Below are positions 12,365 through 45,321 of a stretch of 64,000 nt of DNA, piece by piece (the stretch's first letter is position 1; each line of letters starts with the position of its first letter). The stretch comes from Clusia tigrina. Lineage: Eukaryota > Arthropoda > Insecta > Diptera > Clusiidae. The notes below the pieces were generated by a model, which was not told where the DNA came from, ran no database searches, and worked only from the letters and a program-made list of their open reading frames with translations. A program made the position numbers and the translations under genes. The DNA is taken from positions 5,807,501 through 5,871,500 of the forward strand of contig OV050031.1 of assembly GCA_920105625.2 (NCBI GenBank). The letters are read 5' to 3'.

Positions 12365-12802
12365 GCTGTGTTTCTTTCAACGCGAGTGTGAATAAGACGC
12401 CCGCTTATCCATACATATGGACCGCTTAGTTAAGATAAGATGCTTGTATCCGCTTATGGTTTAGCTCGTGAAACAGAAGTGCTGCCAAGATTATTTTGTT
12501 GTCTATTGTGAACGAGAAAAATTATAAAACAAGAATTAACCGCTGTAATTATATAAACAGCTGAAATAAAATATAAAATATATAGTATACTATCGTGTAT
12601 TAATTAATATGTACACATTTAAAGTTAAATTGCCAACGCTTGCTCAGAATTTGCTATTTTCAATTTTTTTCTTTTTCCTCTTTAAAATTTGTTTACAAAT
12701 GTGTATGTATAAGCATTTTAAATGTCAAAACCAGTGCTGCCAAATACTAGACTGTTAAGCGACGGGTAGCGTTTTATTCACACACGCGTTCAAAGAAACA
12801 GC
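12365..12802. mobile_element. Inverted-repeat DNA element (MITE), TA target site
   Basis: Ends are about 33-bp inverted repeats: GCTGTGTTTCTTTCAACGCG on the left, and GCTGTTTCTTTGAACGCGTG read from the right. Both continue into TGTGAATAAGACGC or TGTGAATAAAACGC. The dinucleotide TA flanks both sides, as for Tc1/mariner-type insertions. The 438-bp interior has no open frame, so it is non-autonomous. Confidence 0.75.
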
Positions 12803-14422
12803 TATTATTTAAAAATACATATTTAATGAAACTTAACATTAAATGATTTTTTTAATATTCATTAATACTTGGTTAATTTTTTATATTAATATCTAATTTA
12901 TATAAATTGATAAGGAATAGTTTTTATTATGTTTAACAATGCCATCTGCAAAATTTGATATTCAAAGTTGTTGTGAAAAATTTTTTAAAAACCACATAAT
13001 TATATTTACTTATTTAGTAACTAAGAACTAACTAACAATAATAAATAAACCTAAAGACAAAACTAAATAAAAATATATACAGATTGTACCTTACTGATTA
13101 ACATTAAACGCATTCGATTCGTATCTTGTATAGAGCTCGTATCGAATTGTGCGAATAAAACAGCAAACGAGTAAGTGGTAAACTAGGCAGCACTGTTTCA
13201 ACTGTTTTTTTTTTAATACTAACTTTTTAATATTTTTTATACAAATTCATCATTTCAATATAATTTAAATCAACACAATAATAATATTAAAATACAAAAT
13301 CTAAAGATTAATTTTTGTTTTCTTTAAATTTAATCAGCTAATATATAAAAAATCCCAAGGAAATTTGTATGCAATTTACCATTTTTTTAGTAGCTGCAAA
13401 GCAACAGCGTTAGCACTATTTAATAGCGTTAAAACACAAATACTTTCGCCCTCATTATCACTCATTTTTAAATGATTTATTAATTTTCTTTTGCAATAGA
13501 TTTATGTTGCTAAAAGGAAAACAAAAATATTCTGACAACTTCCAAATGGCAAAATGATGCGGCGGTGTTGGGACAAAATTTTAGTATGAGCACAAAATAC
13601 ATTTATTATTTATTTTTTTATTTAAATGTATTTTGGTATGAACATGAGACAGCGGACTCATGTCAAAATGAGTCGACTTTCTGAGGCTAATGTGAACATG
13701 GTCATACGGTAATATATGATAAAAGTCTGATATAAACTGGTATACATATAACAGAAATTGTATTGAAGTTTTTGAATAATTAAACAATTATTAATAGTTT
13801 TTGTAGTTTTATAATGTACATAAATAAATAATTATAGTATCGTTAAAATAGATACATTTAATAATCAAGTTTGTAATTTTACTATATTTGCTACATTTTG
13901 TATAATTCAGATTTTAATATTAAACACTGCCACACAGGGATGCACGAGAGAAAAATAAAAAAGTACTGTTTTAAAAAAAAAGATGAGAAACAAAAAAATC
14001 ACAACTACAATTTTTTTTTAGAAAACTTTCCTTTTTAAAGAATATCTTTTTTAGAACTTTGAATTTTTAGAGACTATATTCTTTAGAACCTACCTTGTTA
14101 TAGAAAATGTTCTCTTTAGAACTTACCTTTTTTGTAGAAAATAAATATATTCTTCCGAATCTATTATAGAAAATGTGCTCTTTAGAATTTACCATAAATT
14201 TTCGTACTACAAAAAATACTAAATAAAAGTTTGAAAAAAATAAAAGTACAGTATCAAAATAAATGTAATTTGTACTCGCAATATAAAAAGGTAGTCTAAA
14301 TAGTGCGAAAGTACGTACTTGTGCAACACTGTTGCCACACTGACAACTTGCTCAAAAGCACTGCTCAAAAGTGCACTGTAATTCTGAAAATAAAAGCATT
14401 GCCTAAACTGTAAAAGTAAAAA
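12803..14422. other. AT-rich intergenic DNA before Rpn1
   Basis: Apart from the dispersed repeat at 13107-13203, nothing recognisable. The Rpn1 transcription start probably lies in the last 150 bp, where the sequence changes to unique, less AT-rich DNA (about 14320-14400). Confidence 0.4.
13107..13203. repeat. Dispersed repeat, copy of the element at 55.7 kb
   Basis: Shares with 55696-55790 the ordered words GCATTCGATTCGTATCTTG, GTGCGAATAAAACAGCAA, CGAGTAAGTGGTA and GCAGCACTGTTTCAA, with a small insertion. Only the left part of the element is preserved here. Confidence 0.7.
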
Positions 14423-14517
14423 GTGAGTGTCATTGTAAGAAAAGTTGTCTTTAATATAATTTAAATCAGGTGGAGTATTAAAGTTGAAAATCTGTATTCA
14501 GTTTTTTTTTTTAATAG
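14423..14517 (+). other. Rpn1: Probable 5' UTR intron of Rpn1
   Basis: A good donor (AAA|GTGAGT) at 14423 and a T-rich acceptor (TTTTTTTTTTAATAG) ending at 14517 bound a 95-nt intron 20 nt upstream of the ATG. It also explains why the open frame extending upstream of the ATG is not part of the protein. Confidence 0.55.
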
Positions 14518-14537
14518 AAACGCTTAATACTATAAAA

Positions 14538-17414
14538 ATGCCTAGCGAAACCGCCAAATCTGATAAAATGGCTCCTTCCGGCATGGACTCCAAGGAAAAG
14601 AAAGCGGCATTGGGGAAGACTGGTGATAAAAAAGATCAAAAGGATGAACCTAAAGAGCAAGAGCTCTCTGATGAAGATCAGCAGCTGCAGGAGGAACTGG
14701 GAATGTTGGTTCAACGCTTGCAAGAGTCGGATAAGGCATTATATATGCCCTCTTTAGAAATGATGGCGAAACTAATTCGCGCTTCTACGACTTCCATGAC
14801 TTCCGTACCGAAGCCACTGAAATTTATGCGCCCGCATTATGAAACTATGAAAGAATTGTACAAAGAAATGCCGAATCAGGAAACCCGTCAGCTGGCCGCG
14901 GACATAATATCGGTGCTCTCTATGACTATGGGAAGTGGCAAGGACTGTCTTGCTTTTCGCTTTTTATGCGATCGAACTCAGCGCATTGGAGAATGGGGTC
15001 ACGAGTACGTACGACACTTGTCGGGTGAAATCGCAATGCATTACCTGGAGACATCCAACGAATTTCAAAATCAGCTAATTGAACTGGTTAAGCAGATCAT
15101 ACCATTTAATATGGAACACAACGCAGAAGCTGAAGCATGTGATTTGCTCATAGAAATTGACCATCTGCATTTATTGCAGGATTACGTTGATGAGTCAGCA
15201 TATCCCCGCGTTTGTCTTTACTTACAGTCATGTTATCCTTATGTGCCAGAACCAGATAATGCTATTATTCTGGAGACAGCTTTGCAGCTTTCTCGTAAAT
15301 TTAAACAACATACCCAAGCTATGCGCCTAGCTTTGATGTTAAATGATATAGACAAGATTCTGGAAATATTCAAGGAACCCAAAGACATTGCTGTACAAAA
15401 GCAATTAGCTTTTATGCTTGCTCGTCAGCAGGTCTGCTTGGAGTTAGATGAATCTGTACCAGATTATGATGATATAATGGAGATAATGTCAAATGCGAAT
15501 TTAAACAAACATTTTTTGAATTTGGCGCGAGAATTGGATATCATGGAACCAAAGACCCCAGAAGATATTTACAAATCTCATTTGGATAATGCTAGAACTC
15601 GTTTCGCTTCTATTCAGTTAAGAACCCATTCAAGTTAGTAGGCTAGATTAATAATGAAATATATGGTTTATTACAGGTTGATTCGGCAAAACAAAATCTT
15701 GCTGCAAGTTTTGTAAATGGTTTCGTAAATGCCGGCTTTGGTGTCGATAAGCTGTTATCAGAGGATGGCAATAAATGGTTGTATAAGAACAAGGAGCACG
15801 GTATGCTCTCAGCTACAGCATCTCTGGGTTTGATTTTGCTGTGGGATGTCGATGGCGGTTTAACAATGATCGATAAGTATCTTTACTCTACAGAGGACTA
15901 CATTAAGTCCGGTGCTTTGCTTGCATGTGGCATTGTTAATTGCGGCATACGTAACGAAGTGGATCCTGCGCATGCTCTGCTTTCTGATTATATAGACAAT
16001 CATAATACATCAATGCGAATTGGCGCAATTTTGGGTCTGGGTATTGCTTATGCAGGTTCAAATCGTTCGATTGTTATCGATACTTTAAAAACCATTTTTG
16101 CTGGAAATGGCAAACAGGCTGCGAATATAGAGATAATGGGTATAACTGCTTTATCTCTGGGTTTGATCAGCGTTGGCTCGTGTAACGTGGAGATCACGGA
16201 AATTTTGTTACAGACGACTATGAACTTATCCAAGACAGATTTGAAGGACACTTACTCTCGTTTCTTATGGCTGGGCTTGGGTTTGCTGTATTTAGGACGC
16301 CAGAAGGCCACTGAAGCTGTTATGCTTGCATTGGAGGTGTTGGAAGAACCTTATCGCTCCATGGCCACTACTATGGTTGATATATGTGCTTATGCTGGTA
16401 CGGGCAATGTATTGAAAATTCAAGAGTTATTGCACATCTGTTCTGACCATTACGAAGCTACAACAAATGCTGATGCCAGTGATGGCGATAAAAATAAAAA
16501 GGATAAAAGTAAGGAAAAGGTAAGTTAACTTTTTTTTATATTAAATTGAATAAATTTTACTGTGCATAAGAATCATTTCAAATTTAATCATATTGCAGGA
16601 AAAATCTGAAAAGGAAAAAGATCTTTCTGCAACACAAGCAATTGCTGTACTAGGCATTGCACTTATCTCTATGGGCGAGGATATTGGAGTCGAAATGGCG
16701 TATCGTTCTTTTGGTAATCTTTTGCGTTATTGTGAGCCTTGCATTCGTCGCGCTGTTCCACTAGCTCTTGGACTGATTTCGGCATCAAATCCCAAATTAA
16801 ACATAATCGATACCCTAAGTAAATTTTCACACGATAGTGACGCTGAAGTGGCACACAATGCTATATTTGCTATGGGACTTGTGGGCGCGGGTACCAATAA
16901 CGCACGTCTTGCATCAATGCTGCGACAATTAGCACAATATCATTCGAAAGATCCCAGTAATTTATTTATGGTTCGCATTGCGCAAAGTTTAACGCATTTG
17001 GGCAAAGGCACGCTGACGCTTAGTCCTTATCACAGCGACCGCCAATTAATGAATCCTATGGCTGTGGCGGGTCTTATGTCCACGCTTGTTGCACTTCTTG
17101 ACGTAAAAACATTGATTTTAGGTCGTTCTCATTATTTGCTATATACACTTGTGCCTGCAATGCAGGCCCGCATGCTTATCACTTTCGACGAGGATTTGAA
17201 TCAATTGCAGGTTCCGGTTCGCGTCGGAATTGCTATCGATGTAGTCGGTCAGGCGGGCAAGCCGAAAACAATTACTGGCTTCCAAACTCATACTACACCG
17301 GTATTGCTTGCTATGGGAGAACGAGCTGAACTTGCTACTGAAGAGTACTTGTCATTGACGCCTATTATGGAAGGCTTCGTCATCTTAAAGAAGAATCCCA
17401 ATTATGTGAAGTAG
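14538..17414 (+). CDS. Rpn1: 26S proteasome non-ATPase regulatory subunit 2 (Rpn1/PSMD2)
   Basis: Scaffold subunit of the proteasome base that docks ubiquitin shuttle factors and Ubp6/USP14. Coding exons are 14538-15616, 15677-16519 and 16599-17414, giving about 912 residues, near the family norm of roughly 908. The start is the ATG opening [12 protein letters not shown]. After a charged, Lys/Asp-rich N-terminus come the conserved [13 protein letters not shown] and [20 protein letters not shown] blocks. The PC-repeat toroid follows, with [31 protein letters not shown] and [11 protein letters not shown]. The C-terminus has the family signature [20 protein letters not shown] and ends NPNYVK. 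Intron 2 (16520-16598) is normal. Intron 1 lacks one G at its donor: the expected IQ|VDSAKQN join needs CAG|GTTAAG but the sequence has CAGTTAAG, so the exons as read are off by one base. A sequencing or assembly indel is likelier than a dead gene. Polyadenylation signal AATAAA at 17549-17554. Confidence 0.95.
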
Positions 17415-18164
17415 AAAGTGCTGCACATTTCATTTTAATACAATTACTATTATTAGATTAAATTGAATCATAATATGAAGACCACTTGTCATTTCTGCAT
17501 TGTTCCATACGTTGTAACCATAAAACGACGCGTAAACTACATTTCAACAATAAAATTTTAAGATTTCTAAAACGAAATTGTATCTGCCTTGTTCATGATC
17601 AAATTCCAGTTGCCAGATTTTTTCCAATTCACTTAAAACTGGGGTAAATGTGCACAACTAAAGCCAGAATCCTCAGAAATTTGTTGTGAAAACTAGATTA
17701 CGAAATTTGATTGTGAAAATGGCGAAGGAAAAAAAATAATTTTGAAATAAAAATATTTATAAAACTTCAAAATTCAATTTTTGAATTCATTATTTTTTAT
17801 TTATTTTACTTGACTGTACATGTGGGATCTTAGAAGGCATTAAAAACAAAAGGGGCTTGCTAATCGAACTCTAGATTGACAAATCCTCGAAGAGCCAAGC
17901 ACCATCTTAGGAATAATGCAATAATTTTTAGACACAAACTATAAATTAGGCACTCCTACTGACCAATTGGATAACATATTCTCTCTTTGGGAAGAGTTCC
18001 GTCTTGAAATGAAGCATCTTAAGTAATAAGCATAAATTAAGTAATCCTGGCCATATCGAAAAACTATTCTCGCTCTCAGAAGAAGTCCGTCTCAAAATGC
18101 AGCATATCCATGCACCTCAAAAGTATCTAAGATTGCTACTCGGTTCTTTGAATGTCCGATACAG

Positions 18165-18270
18165 TATTCAACAAGAGAGAAACGACGATGATTCATATAT
18201 ATAACTATCTTTTTCGCACATTGCGATTATTTGTTTACATGTCTACGACGCCAATGTCGTTTGAGCTCAA
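18165..18270 (+). mobile_element. Terminal fragment of the Tc1-like element found in Nf1
   Basis: TTCAACAAGAGAGAAACGAC followed by GATTCATA, TATATAACTATCT and GCGATTATTTGTTTACATG matches, in order, the reverse complement of the right end of the element at 39.0-40.9 kb. It is a solo end without a partner nearby. Confidence 0.75.
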
Positions 18271-18859
18271 TATTACGAGGTATTTCTTTAAGAGAGGACG
18301 TTTGACAAAATAGGTATAAGCAAAGCAGTATGAGGCCGTGCTTTCATGCACACATGCCTGATTGCTCCGCCTGGGTAAATAAGACTATCTCTGGATATTC
18401 ACTCTTCATCTTCTCACATGTATTCTTGATTAGCCTTCTTCTGAAATCAATCTCATAAAAATTCCCAATCAATGTCTCCATTAGTATACATAACTTTTCA
18501 TGAAGATTGACAGAAGACACAATTTCCCATTCCTTGTTTCATACAACTGATACAACTTCCTTTGGCCTGTTGTGACGTCATTCATTATTCGTAATTTATG
18601 TTTCAAATCAAGTTCGAAAATCACTATAAAGCTTTAGAGCTGCAGAAAAAAAGGGTTTCAAACAGAAAAATGAGAAGTTCTATTTTTGATAATTCTTAAA
18701 TGAGAAATCCTGTTTTTGATCATTCTTGATTTCGCCGCACCAACTTACTCACTCTCTCCCTTCACATTGAATCCCTTTATATGTATTTTGAATTTCTAAG
18801 CGAGGCCGCACAATTACGTGTAAGTACACCCAACGCAATTTGGCAGTATTATTTGGGTA

Positions 18860-18928
18860 ATGAGTATTTATTCACTTCCATTACATAAAATTTTGAGTGA
18901 CTTAATCTCTATGTTTCTATACTCTTTG
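18860..18928. mobile_element. MITE 3' fragment (same family as 9265-9473)
   Basis: CACTTCCATTACATAAAATT, then TGAGTGACTTAATCTCTATG and ACTCTTTG at the end, match the right-hand 65 bp of the MITE at 9265-9473. The left terminus was not found. Confidence 0.65.
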
Positions 18929-20404
18929 GTTATATATTTCAAAAGTAAAAACATACATTGAGAGCCAGAAACTAATCAGATCAAATTCACCCCAATTGTT
19001 GCTATTCAAATGAGGCAAAGTTTTTGTTGCATCACACATTTCATATACAAAACTAGTTCTTTTTGAACGTCCCTTTCCCTGGTATTGAATTCACCATGCC
19101 CTTACAAATAAAACTAGTAGCACACAAATCAGAGTTTCCAACTCTTTCTTTCGGATTCACCAAACCGAACAAACAAAATTCTGTGATATTTGCATATTTT
19201 TGTATGTACAAATTCAGTCAAACTATTATATAAAGAAATTGAGTACATTTATGGATTTAACTATTCGTTATTTTATTTCAAACCTATTATATTATTATTA
19301 TTTCAGAACTATGCAACTATTTCCACAAATTTTTGGCAATTGTTATTCTATTAAGTTATTGGATTTTTATATTATATTCGATACAAAAGAAAAAATAATT
19401 GTTTCCCTACTTTGGAACTACTTGAAATGTTTCAATAGTAGAAGAGTAACTATAAAAAAAGCCCTGAGATCTACCACACATTCCCGTATTTAACAGAATA
19501 AAAATATTTAACTGGATAATGCAAATAGGAAAAGCGACAAGAGTTTTAGAATTCAAAAGTTATTAAAAATCAACAGAAGATTTTATTTTATTCATAACTC
19601 ACAAAAGCGTAATGTCAGAGCTACTTTAATTCACAGCAACGTGTTGCATTCAGCTGTTTCCTTTTTCGGCAATTTTGCATTTGTTTGCGTATTGCGGCCT
19701 GTTTCGGCTCAATGCGGCCAAGCTTGTTGGCGATCGCCCCTATTCGCAGCTTTGGGACAAAACTTTGACCGAATTTATGCGAAAGTCGGTAAAAGCCAGA
19801 TCTAACAGAGGTCGTTGACCTACCTAGCATGGCAGTTGCTAGGGTCAGCCTGTTGAGTGGGTCAGACAAGGATGGACGATTGGCCTCTGAATGGGTATGC
19901 GGAGAGTATGAGTGAGAGCGAGTGCGCTGCAGAAGGCAGAGTCCAGTTAGGATATGAGGTGATACGAAGGAATGTGTAATTGGAGAAGAGGGAAAGGACA
20001 AACTTTTTGGAGAGAGGTCAAGGCAGTCTAATGCAGATGTTCGTTGGTGTAGGTCTGATTTTGTGTCTCTCGTCCCGTCCGTTGGTCCTGTTATTTGTTG
20101 ATATATTAAAAGTGTGAAAGATTCCAAACAATTTTTGAATTCAATTGCAATGTACATGTCTAGAAATTAAACGTAAAATTTTTGAATCAATTTAAAGTTT
20201 TAGTTTAGTTTAAAGAGTTGACGTTAGGAAGTTTACATACATTGATTATTGATTGTGATCCATAACTGCTTGTTTCCGGCCCATCCCATAAGGTAAGTTA
20301 ATTAAATTTATAAAGTATTTAAGTATATTCGGGTATTTGATTATTTACTTACCTAATTATAAATGTACGATTTGTAGGGAGCCTTCAGCTCAATACAAGT
20401 AGGA

Positions 20405-20868
<464 letters not shown>

Positions 20869-21438
20869 ATAAGTAACTGGAAGTATAAAAAAAAAATGTT
20901 AGGCTATGGCGGCAGAGATGGGGTAGGCTCGCTTGCCCCAGGGGGAAAAAGAGGACTTCGAGCAAACCTTGGAAGGAAATAAAAAAAAATTTGTGTCAGA
21001 ATTAGAGAGGGGTAAAAAGAAATATGTAGTCTAGGGAATTAATTTTTTCTTATATTTTTATTGTTGCGTCCCCCATGTAGTGTTACGGGTTAAGACCCCG
21101 ACCGTCGCAATGAGCTAGCCGTGGTGACCACATAACATCAAATAGAGTAGAGGGGGTACGTGACAAACGCTGAAGTGAACTTCCAAAAATTAGATAAAAG
21201 ATGAAAAAAAAATATTTATTATCCATCCCACCGATATTTTCTTGCAATCAAAATACACTTGCAATATACACCTCCAATCAAAATTCGAAACATATGTTTT
21301 AATAGAAAATTGCCAAAAAAGGTTTTTTGCAAATAGAAATTTTTTTGAGTGTACTCCAAATGCAATTTCCTAATGTAAAATGTGGATTAATAGAAAGGGA
21401 TCGCCCCGTACTCAATACGCTGCATAGTAAGTAATTTT

Positions 21439-21942
21439 CCCTACGTCTCCACGGGCAATTTTTGATGGCATGCAATTGGCAATTTCAAGCAAATTGTCAA
21501 TGGAGGCTGCAAATTGCTTCAAGTTGGCAATTTATGGCTTGCAATGTTTCATGCCATAAATTGCCAACTTGCTGTGTTGCAATCAGTTGTCATTTTGTTT
21601 GATTGACAGCCATTTATCATTTTCCGTGACGCTCACAGTGGCAGCATCGTCGAACATTTCAGTTCTGCCGCGTCTATTAAATTAATTTAAGCGCTAAAAT
21701 GTATGAAGACTGTGTATTTGCATTCTTTGTAAAAAAGGATTCATCCAGAATGTTGGTTTCTTCTTTTTTCCTCTTCATCGTATAAATAAAAAAATTTTTC
21801 AAGCGCTTGCAAACTAGATTGCTTGACGACATTTTCAAAATGACGATGTCATAACATGGCAATGCCCACCATTAAAATATTTCCTACCTTTGAAATTTGA
21901 CAGTTTTTATGCCTTCAAAAATTTGCCCGTGGAGACGTGGGG
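21439..21942. mobile_element. MITE with 25-bp terminal inverted repeats and internal hairpin
   Basis: The left end CCCTACGTCTCCACGGGCAA and the reverse complement of the right end, CCCCACGTCTCCACGGGCAA, match except for one base and continue as AATTTTTGA-like sequence. Inside, 21520-21538 and 21553-21571 are perfect 19-bp inverted arms (CAAGTTGGCAATTTATGGC) around a 14-nt loop. No transposase-like frame. Target duplication not resolved. Confidence 0.75.
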
Positions 21943-23183
21943 TTAAGGAAGGCCTTGAAAGTAAATGTATATATTTCATTGAATTGAGAATAACATAATA
22001 ATTTAATTTAAGATTTTTAAGATTTTATACATCAAAAGGCGATAGGATTGAGGAACCTGTATTTGGGACTTTTTTTTTTAAACATGCAGTTCAAGATTTG
22101 TTGTATTTGTAATTTTTTTTTTTGCAAACATATTTTTTTGAGGCTTAATCATTTTATTCAAATGTTTCTTTGCACGTAGAAATTAGGTCAAAAATATTTT
22201 TCTGCTCCAAATCGAAAGAAAGTATAACTTAAAATATTAGTACATAATAACACTTAGCAAATGCAGGACTAGTTATGGCTAGTAAACGAGACAAATGTAT
22301 TCTATACTTGAAGCTCGTCGAAAAGAAAACAAACCACCTTTCATTTTACACAATAAACTTATATTTGTCTCTCCCTATCCTTCAGAACATACTCGTATAT
22401 GAAATAGTTCAGGAAATATGGTGGAAAATAGAAAATTAAACTTCGATCCTTTCCCGTATAAATTTTATATACAAATAATAAATATATGAGCGCATATTAC
22501 AAATGGAACATAAGATGGGCGACGATAAACGATTTTCAGATAAATACTATGAAATTAATAGACAAATATATTACCACAGCGCTATTTAGCTTCAAATTTT
22601 ATAAATGTCCTGCTTCAGAATTTATTAGATAGTTCTTTGTGATACACTTAAAAGAGACACATAATCTTATTAGATTAAGTTAAAATGCAGGCAAGAGAAA
22701 TTTCCGATGATTTATAAAATTCTTATAACAAAGAAAAATTCTCTTATCTCCTTATCTTTCATTTTCTTATTGGAACTTATATGAATGAAACATACACATT
22801 TATAGTACATGGCCTGAATTTTCATTTATCAGTTTAAAGATTTTTTACTTTATATAATAATTTACTATATATTTATTTATTTTATAATATAATAAGTTGA
22901 TATTTCTTATAAAAATTGCATCTTTATCGCCAATTTCATGTCTACTCAGAATTCTTCTTCTACTTCGTGGACATAGCGATTTGCAGAAAGTACCGGAGTG
23001 GCCTTAAGTTTTTGGGTATTTCTCGCAATTATCCCCAAAAGTAGGTATTTAGGGAATTCCAGTTGTGATAATTGGAAGAAAAATTCCGAGGCAGAACGAA
23101 AGAAACGAGCATTCGTGTAGCTCCGTGAAATTGTGCGAAAAATGCAGTAAAAAGGAGGAATTAATACACGAAAATATTAAAAG

Positions 23184-42326
<19,143 letters not shown>

Positions 42327-43169
42327 TTTAAATTTGTTCAATCCCGAATTGCAAACAACAACTACAAACAATTAATACTATTAACAGAGTTACACGGCAA
42401 ACGAAACTAAAACAACAAAAACAAAAACAAAAACAACAAATAATTAAAATTCATAACAAACGCAAGAAAAGAAAAAATTTAGACGACAAATATGAGAAAA
42501 AATTAACAAATCATTATACAACAAATTAATTTTAATTAATTGATTACTTACAAACGGCATTTATATACAACAATTCATTTGTTTACTTAATAGTTGCACA
42601 GCTTTTTAGCGCAATTTTTAACGATAAACAATAAAAAAAAAAACAAAAACAAAAACAAACAAACAAACAAATATATATTAGCTTTATCGAACTTTGATAT
42701 ATAGCGGCTTAGTAGTTATTAACCCTTTGTTGCACCGTCTGCCCCAGCACTACAGCAAAACTGCCGAAAGACGCACAAATTTAGGCAAGATTGATCAACA
42801 CGTACAACCGGAAGTTATAGATAGATACATTTTACCTTTCAAAGGGGTCTCTAGGGCCCGTTCTATACAATGAAACATAAAAGCTTTAAACAAAATGGGG
42901 ATAGAAACCACAGTATAAAGGACTGCTCCTTGAAGGAGTAGAAGACCTTAGTTTCAACTAAAGGACAACACAGATTACAAACATATTTATTAGGAACATT
43001 ACGGAAAAACTCACAGTACAAAGGAATTATCCTTGAAGGACCAGAAGACCTGAGTTTCAATTTAAGGACAACACTGAATAGAAAAGTATTGATTAGGAAC
43101 ATTACGGAAAAAACAGTATAAAGGAATGTTCTTTGAAACAGCAGAAGAGCTGAGTTATAACTGAGTTTT

Positions 43170-44340
43170 AAGGACAACACTGATTACATAGATATCGAAT
43201 ACATAAGTACTGATTACGTAAATACTTAACTAATGATTACATAAATACAGATGACATAAATACTGATAACATAAACACCGATGACATAAATAGTGCTGAC
43301 ATAAATATCAATTACATAAATACTAATCACATAAATACTGATTACATACTAATTACATGAATACTAAGTACAAAAATATTACTTTCAAGAGCATTACTTA
43401 CATAAATACTCATTACATAAATACTGATGACATACATACTTATAACATAAATAATAATTATATAAATACTGATTACGTAAATACTAATTACATAAATACT
43501 GATGACTTAAATATCGATGACATAAATACTGATGACTTAAATATCGATGACATAAATACTGATGACATAAATACTTATCACATAAATACTGATTACATAC
43601 TAATTACATAAATACTAAGTACAAAAATATTACTTTCAAGAGCATTACTTACATAAATACTGATGACATAAACACTCATTACATGAATACTGATGACATA
43701 CATACTGATGACATGAATACTTATCACATAAATGCTGATTACATACTGATTACATGAATACTAAGTACAAAAATATTACTGTCAAAAGCATTACTTACAT
43801 AAATACTAATTACATAAATATTGATTACATATATACTGATGACATACATACTGATGACATAAATAATAATTATATAAATACTGATTACATAAATAATAAT
43901 TATATAAATACTGATTACATAAATAATGATTATATAAATACTGATTACATAAATAATAAATACATAAATACTGATTACATAAATAATAATTATATAAATA
44001 CTGATTACATAAATAATAAATACATAAATACTGATTACGTAAATACTGATTACGTAAATACTAATTACATAAATATCGATTACATAAATACTGATGACAT
44101 ACATACTGATGACATAAATACTAATTACATCTATAGTATAGATTCTATACCAATTACATAAATACCAAGTACATAAATACTGATGACATACTGATTACAT
44201 TACTATCGATTACATAAATATTAAGTACTTAAATACTGATGACATAAATCTTAATTACATAAATACCAAGTGCATAAATACCAAGTACATAAATACCAAG
44301 TACATAAATACCAAGTACATAAATACCAAGTACAAAAACA
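43170..44340. repeat. 15-bp minisatellite
   Basis: More than 1.1 kb of ATAAATACTGATTAC-type units with variants GATGAC, CATTAC, CAAGTAC and TATCAC. A longer sub-block (TACAAAAATATTACTTTCAA) recurs around 43360, 43610 and 43765, showing higher-order duplication. Confidence 0.95.
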
Positions 44341-45072
44341 TTAATTGCAGAAATACTTGCCTACAAAGAGTTCTTCGCAAATAGAGTAGAACCCAAGCTG
44401 GGGATAGAAACTCAATTCTACAGAAATAGAGAATTGATAGCAAATTTATAGGAAGATCTGAAGCATGTTCGTGAATATAAAGTACCTCTTCCGAACGAAC
44501 AAAACGAATTGTTATTAAGAACAGCACATTTTAATAATCATATATAGTTAATTATATTTGTAAAGTTCCGGTTAGGCTTTGTTCCTAACTTTATGAAACT
44601 CCCACAAAATGTTGGACATGCAATGAAGGGTTAAGCTGTTCCAAATGCTTTAAACAACTTAATTATTTTGCATGCCCTTATCTAATGAATAGTTCAGTTC
44701 CTAGTGTAATAAGAATATGCAAAGAAAAAAAACCACAAAAAAATTAAGTTATATCCACAAAAATAAAAAAAAAAATTATTAAAAAAAAATATAAAGTTAT
44801 TGAAAAAATATAAAGTTATATTAGAGACTTAAATATGAAAAAGAAAATCACAATCACAAGAAGATTAACACAAATTTATATAAAAATTGGTAAGAAATTT
44901 TGCTCGATGTGTGCTTTATAAATCTACTCTTATATAAATGTTGTTTCAACATTGTGTTAAAAAAACAAGTAAATATTTTCCTTCAATGTGCGAGCGCAAC
45001 TAAGCAAATAATTTGGTTCGTTAAGGAAACCAAAGGGAGGTCCTTTTTGAATATAGAGTGTCGCAACTGTAT

Positions 45073-45288
45073 GTGTGTTTCTCTCTCGCTCTCTCTCTCT
45101 TTGTGACTATACCTCGCTACCTCGTACCTCTATTTTTGTGTGTACTTCTATCTCGGTCTGTCTTTATCTCCCCATCTCTTCTACCTTTTCTGTCTCTCTT
45201 TTACTTCTGTTTTTTCTGTCTCTCTTTTACTTTCTTTCTCAGTTTGTCTCACTCTCTCTATGTCTGTCTCTCTCTCTTTCTCTCTCTT

Positions 45289-45321
<33 letters not shown>

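Noticed and set aside
19621..20157. 178-residue minus-strand open frame
   Set aside because: No domain, signal or splice support, unremarkable composition; likely chance.
43357..44161. Asn/Tyr/Thr/Asp-rich frames resembling prion-like repeats
   Set aside because: Generated by the 15-bp ATAAATACTGATTAC array.
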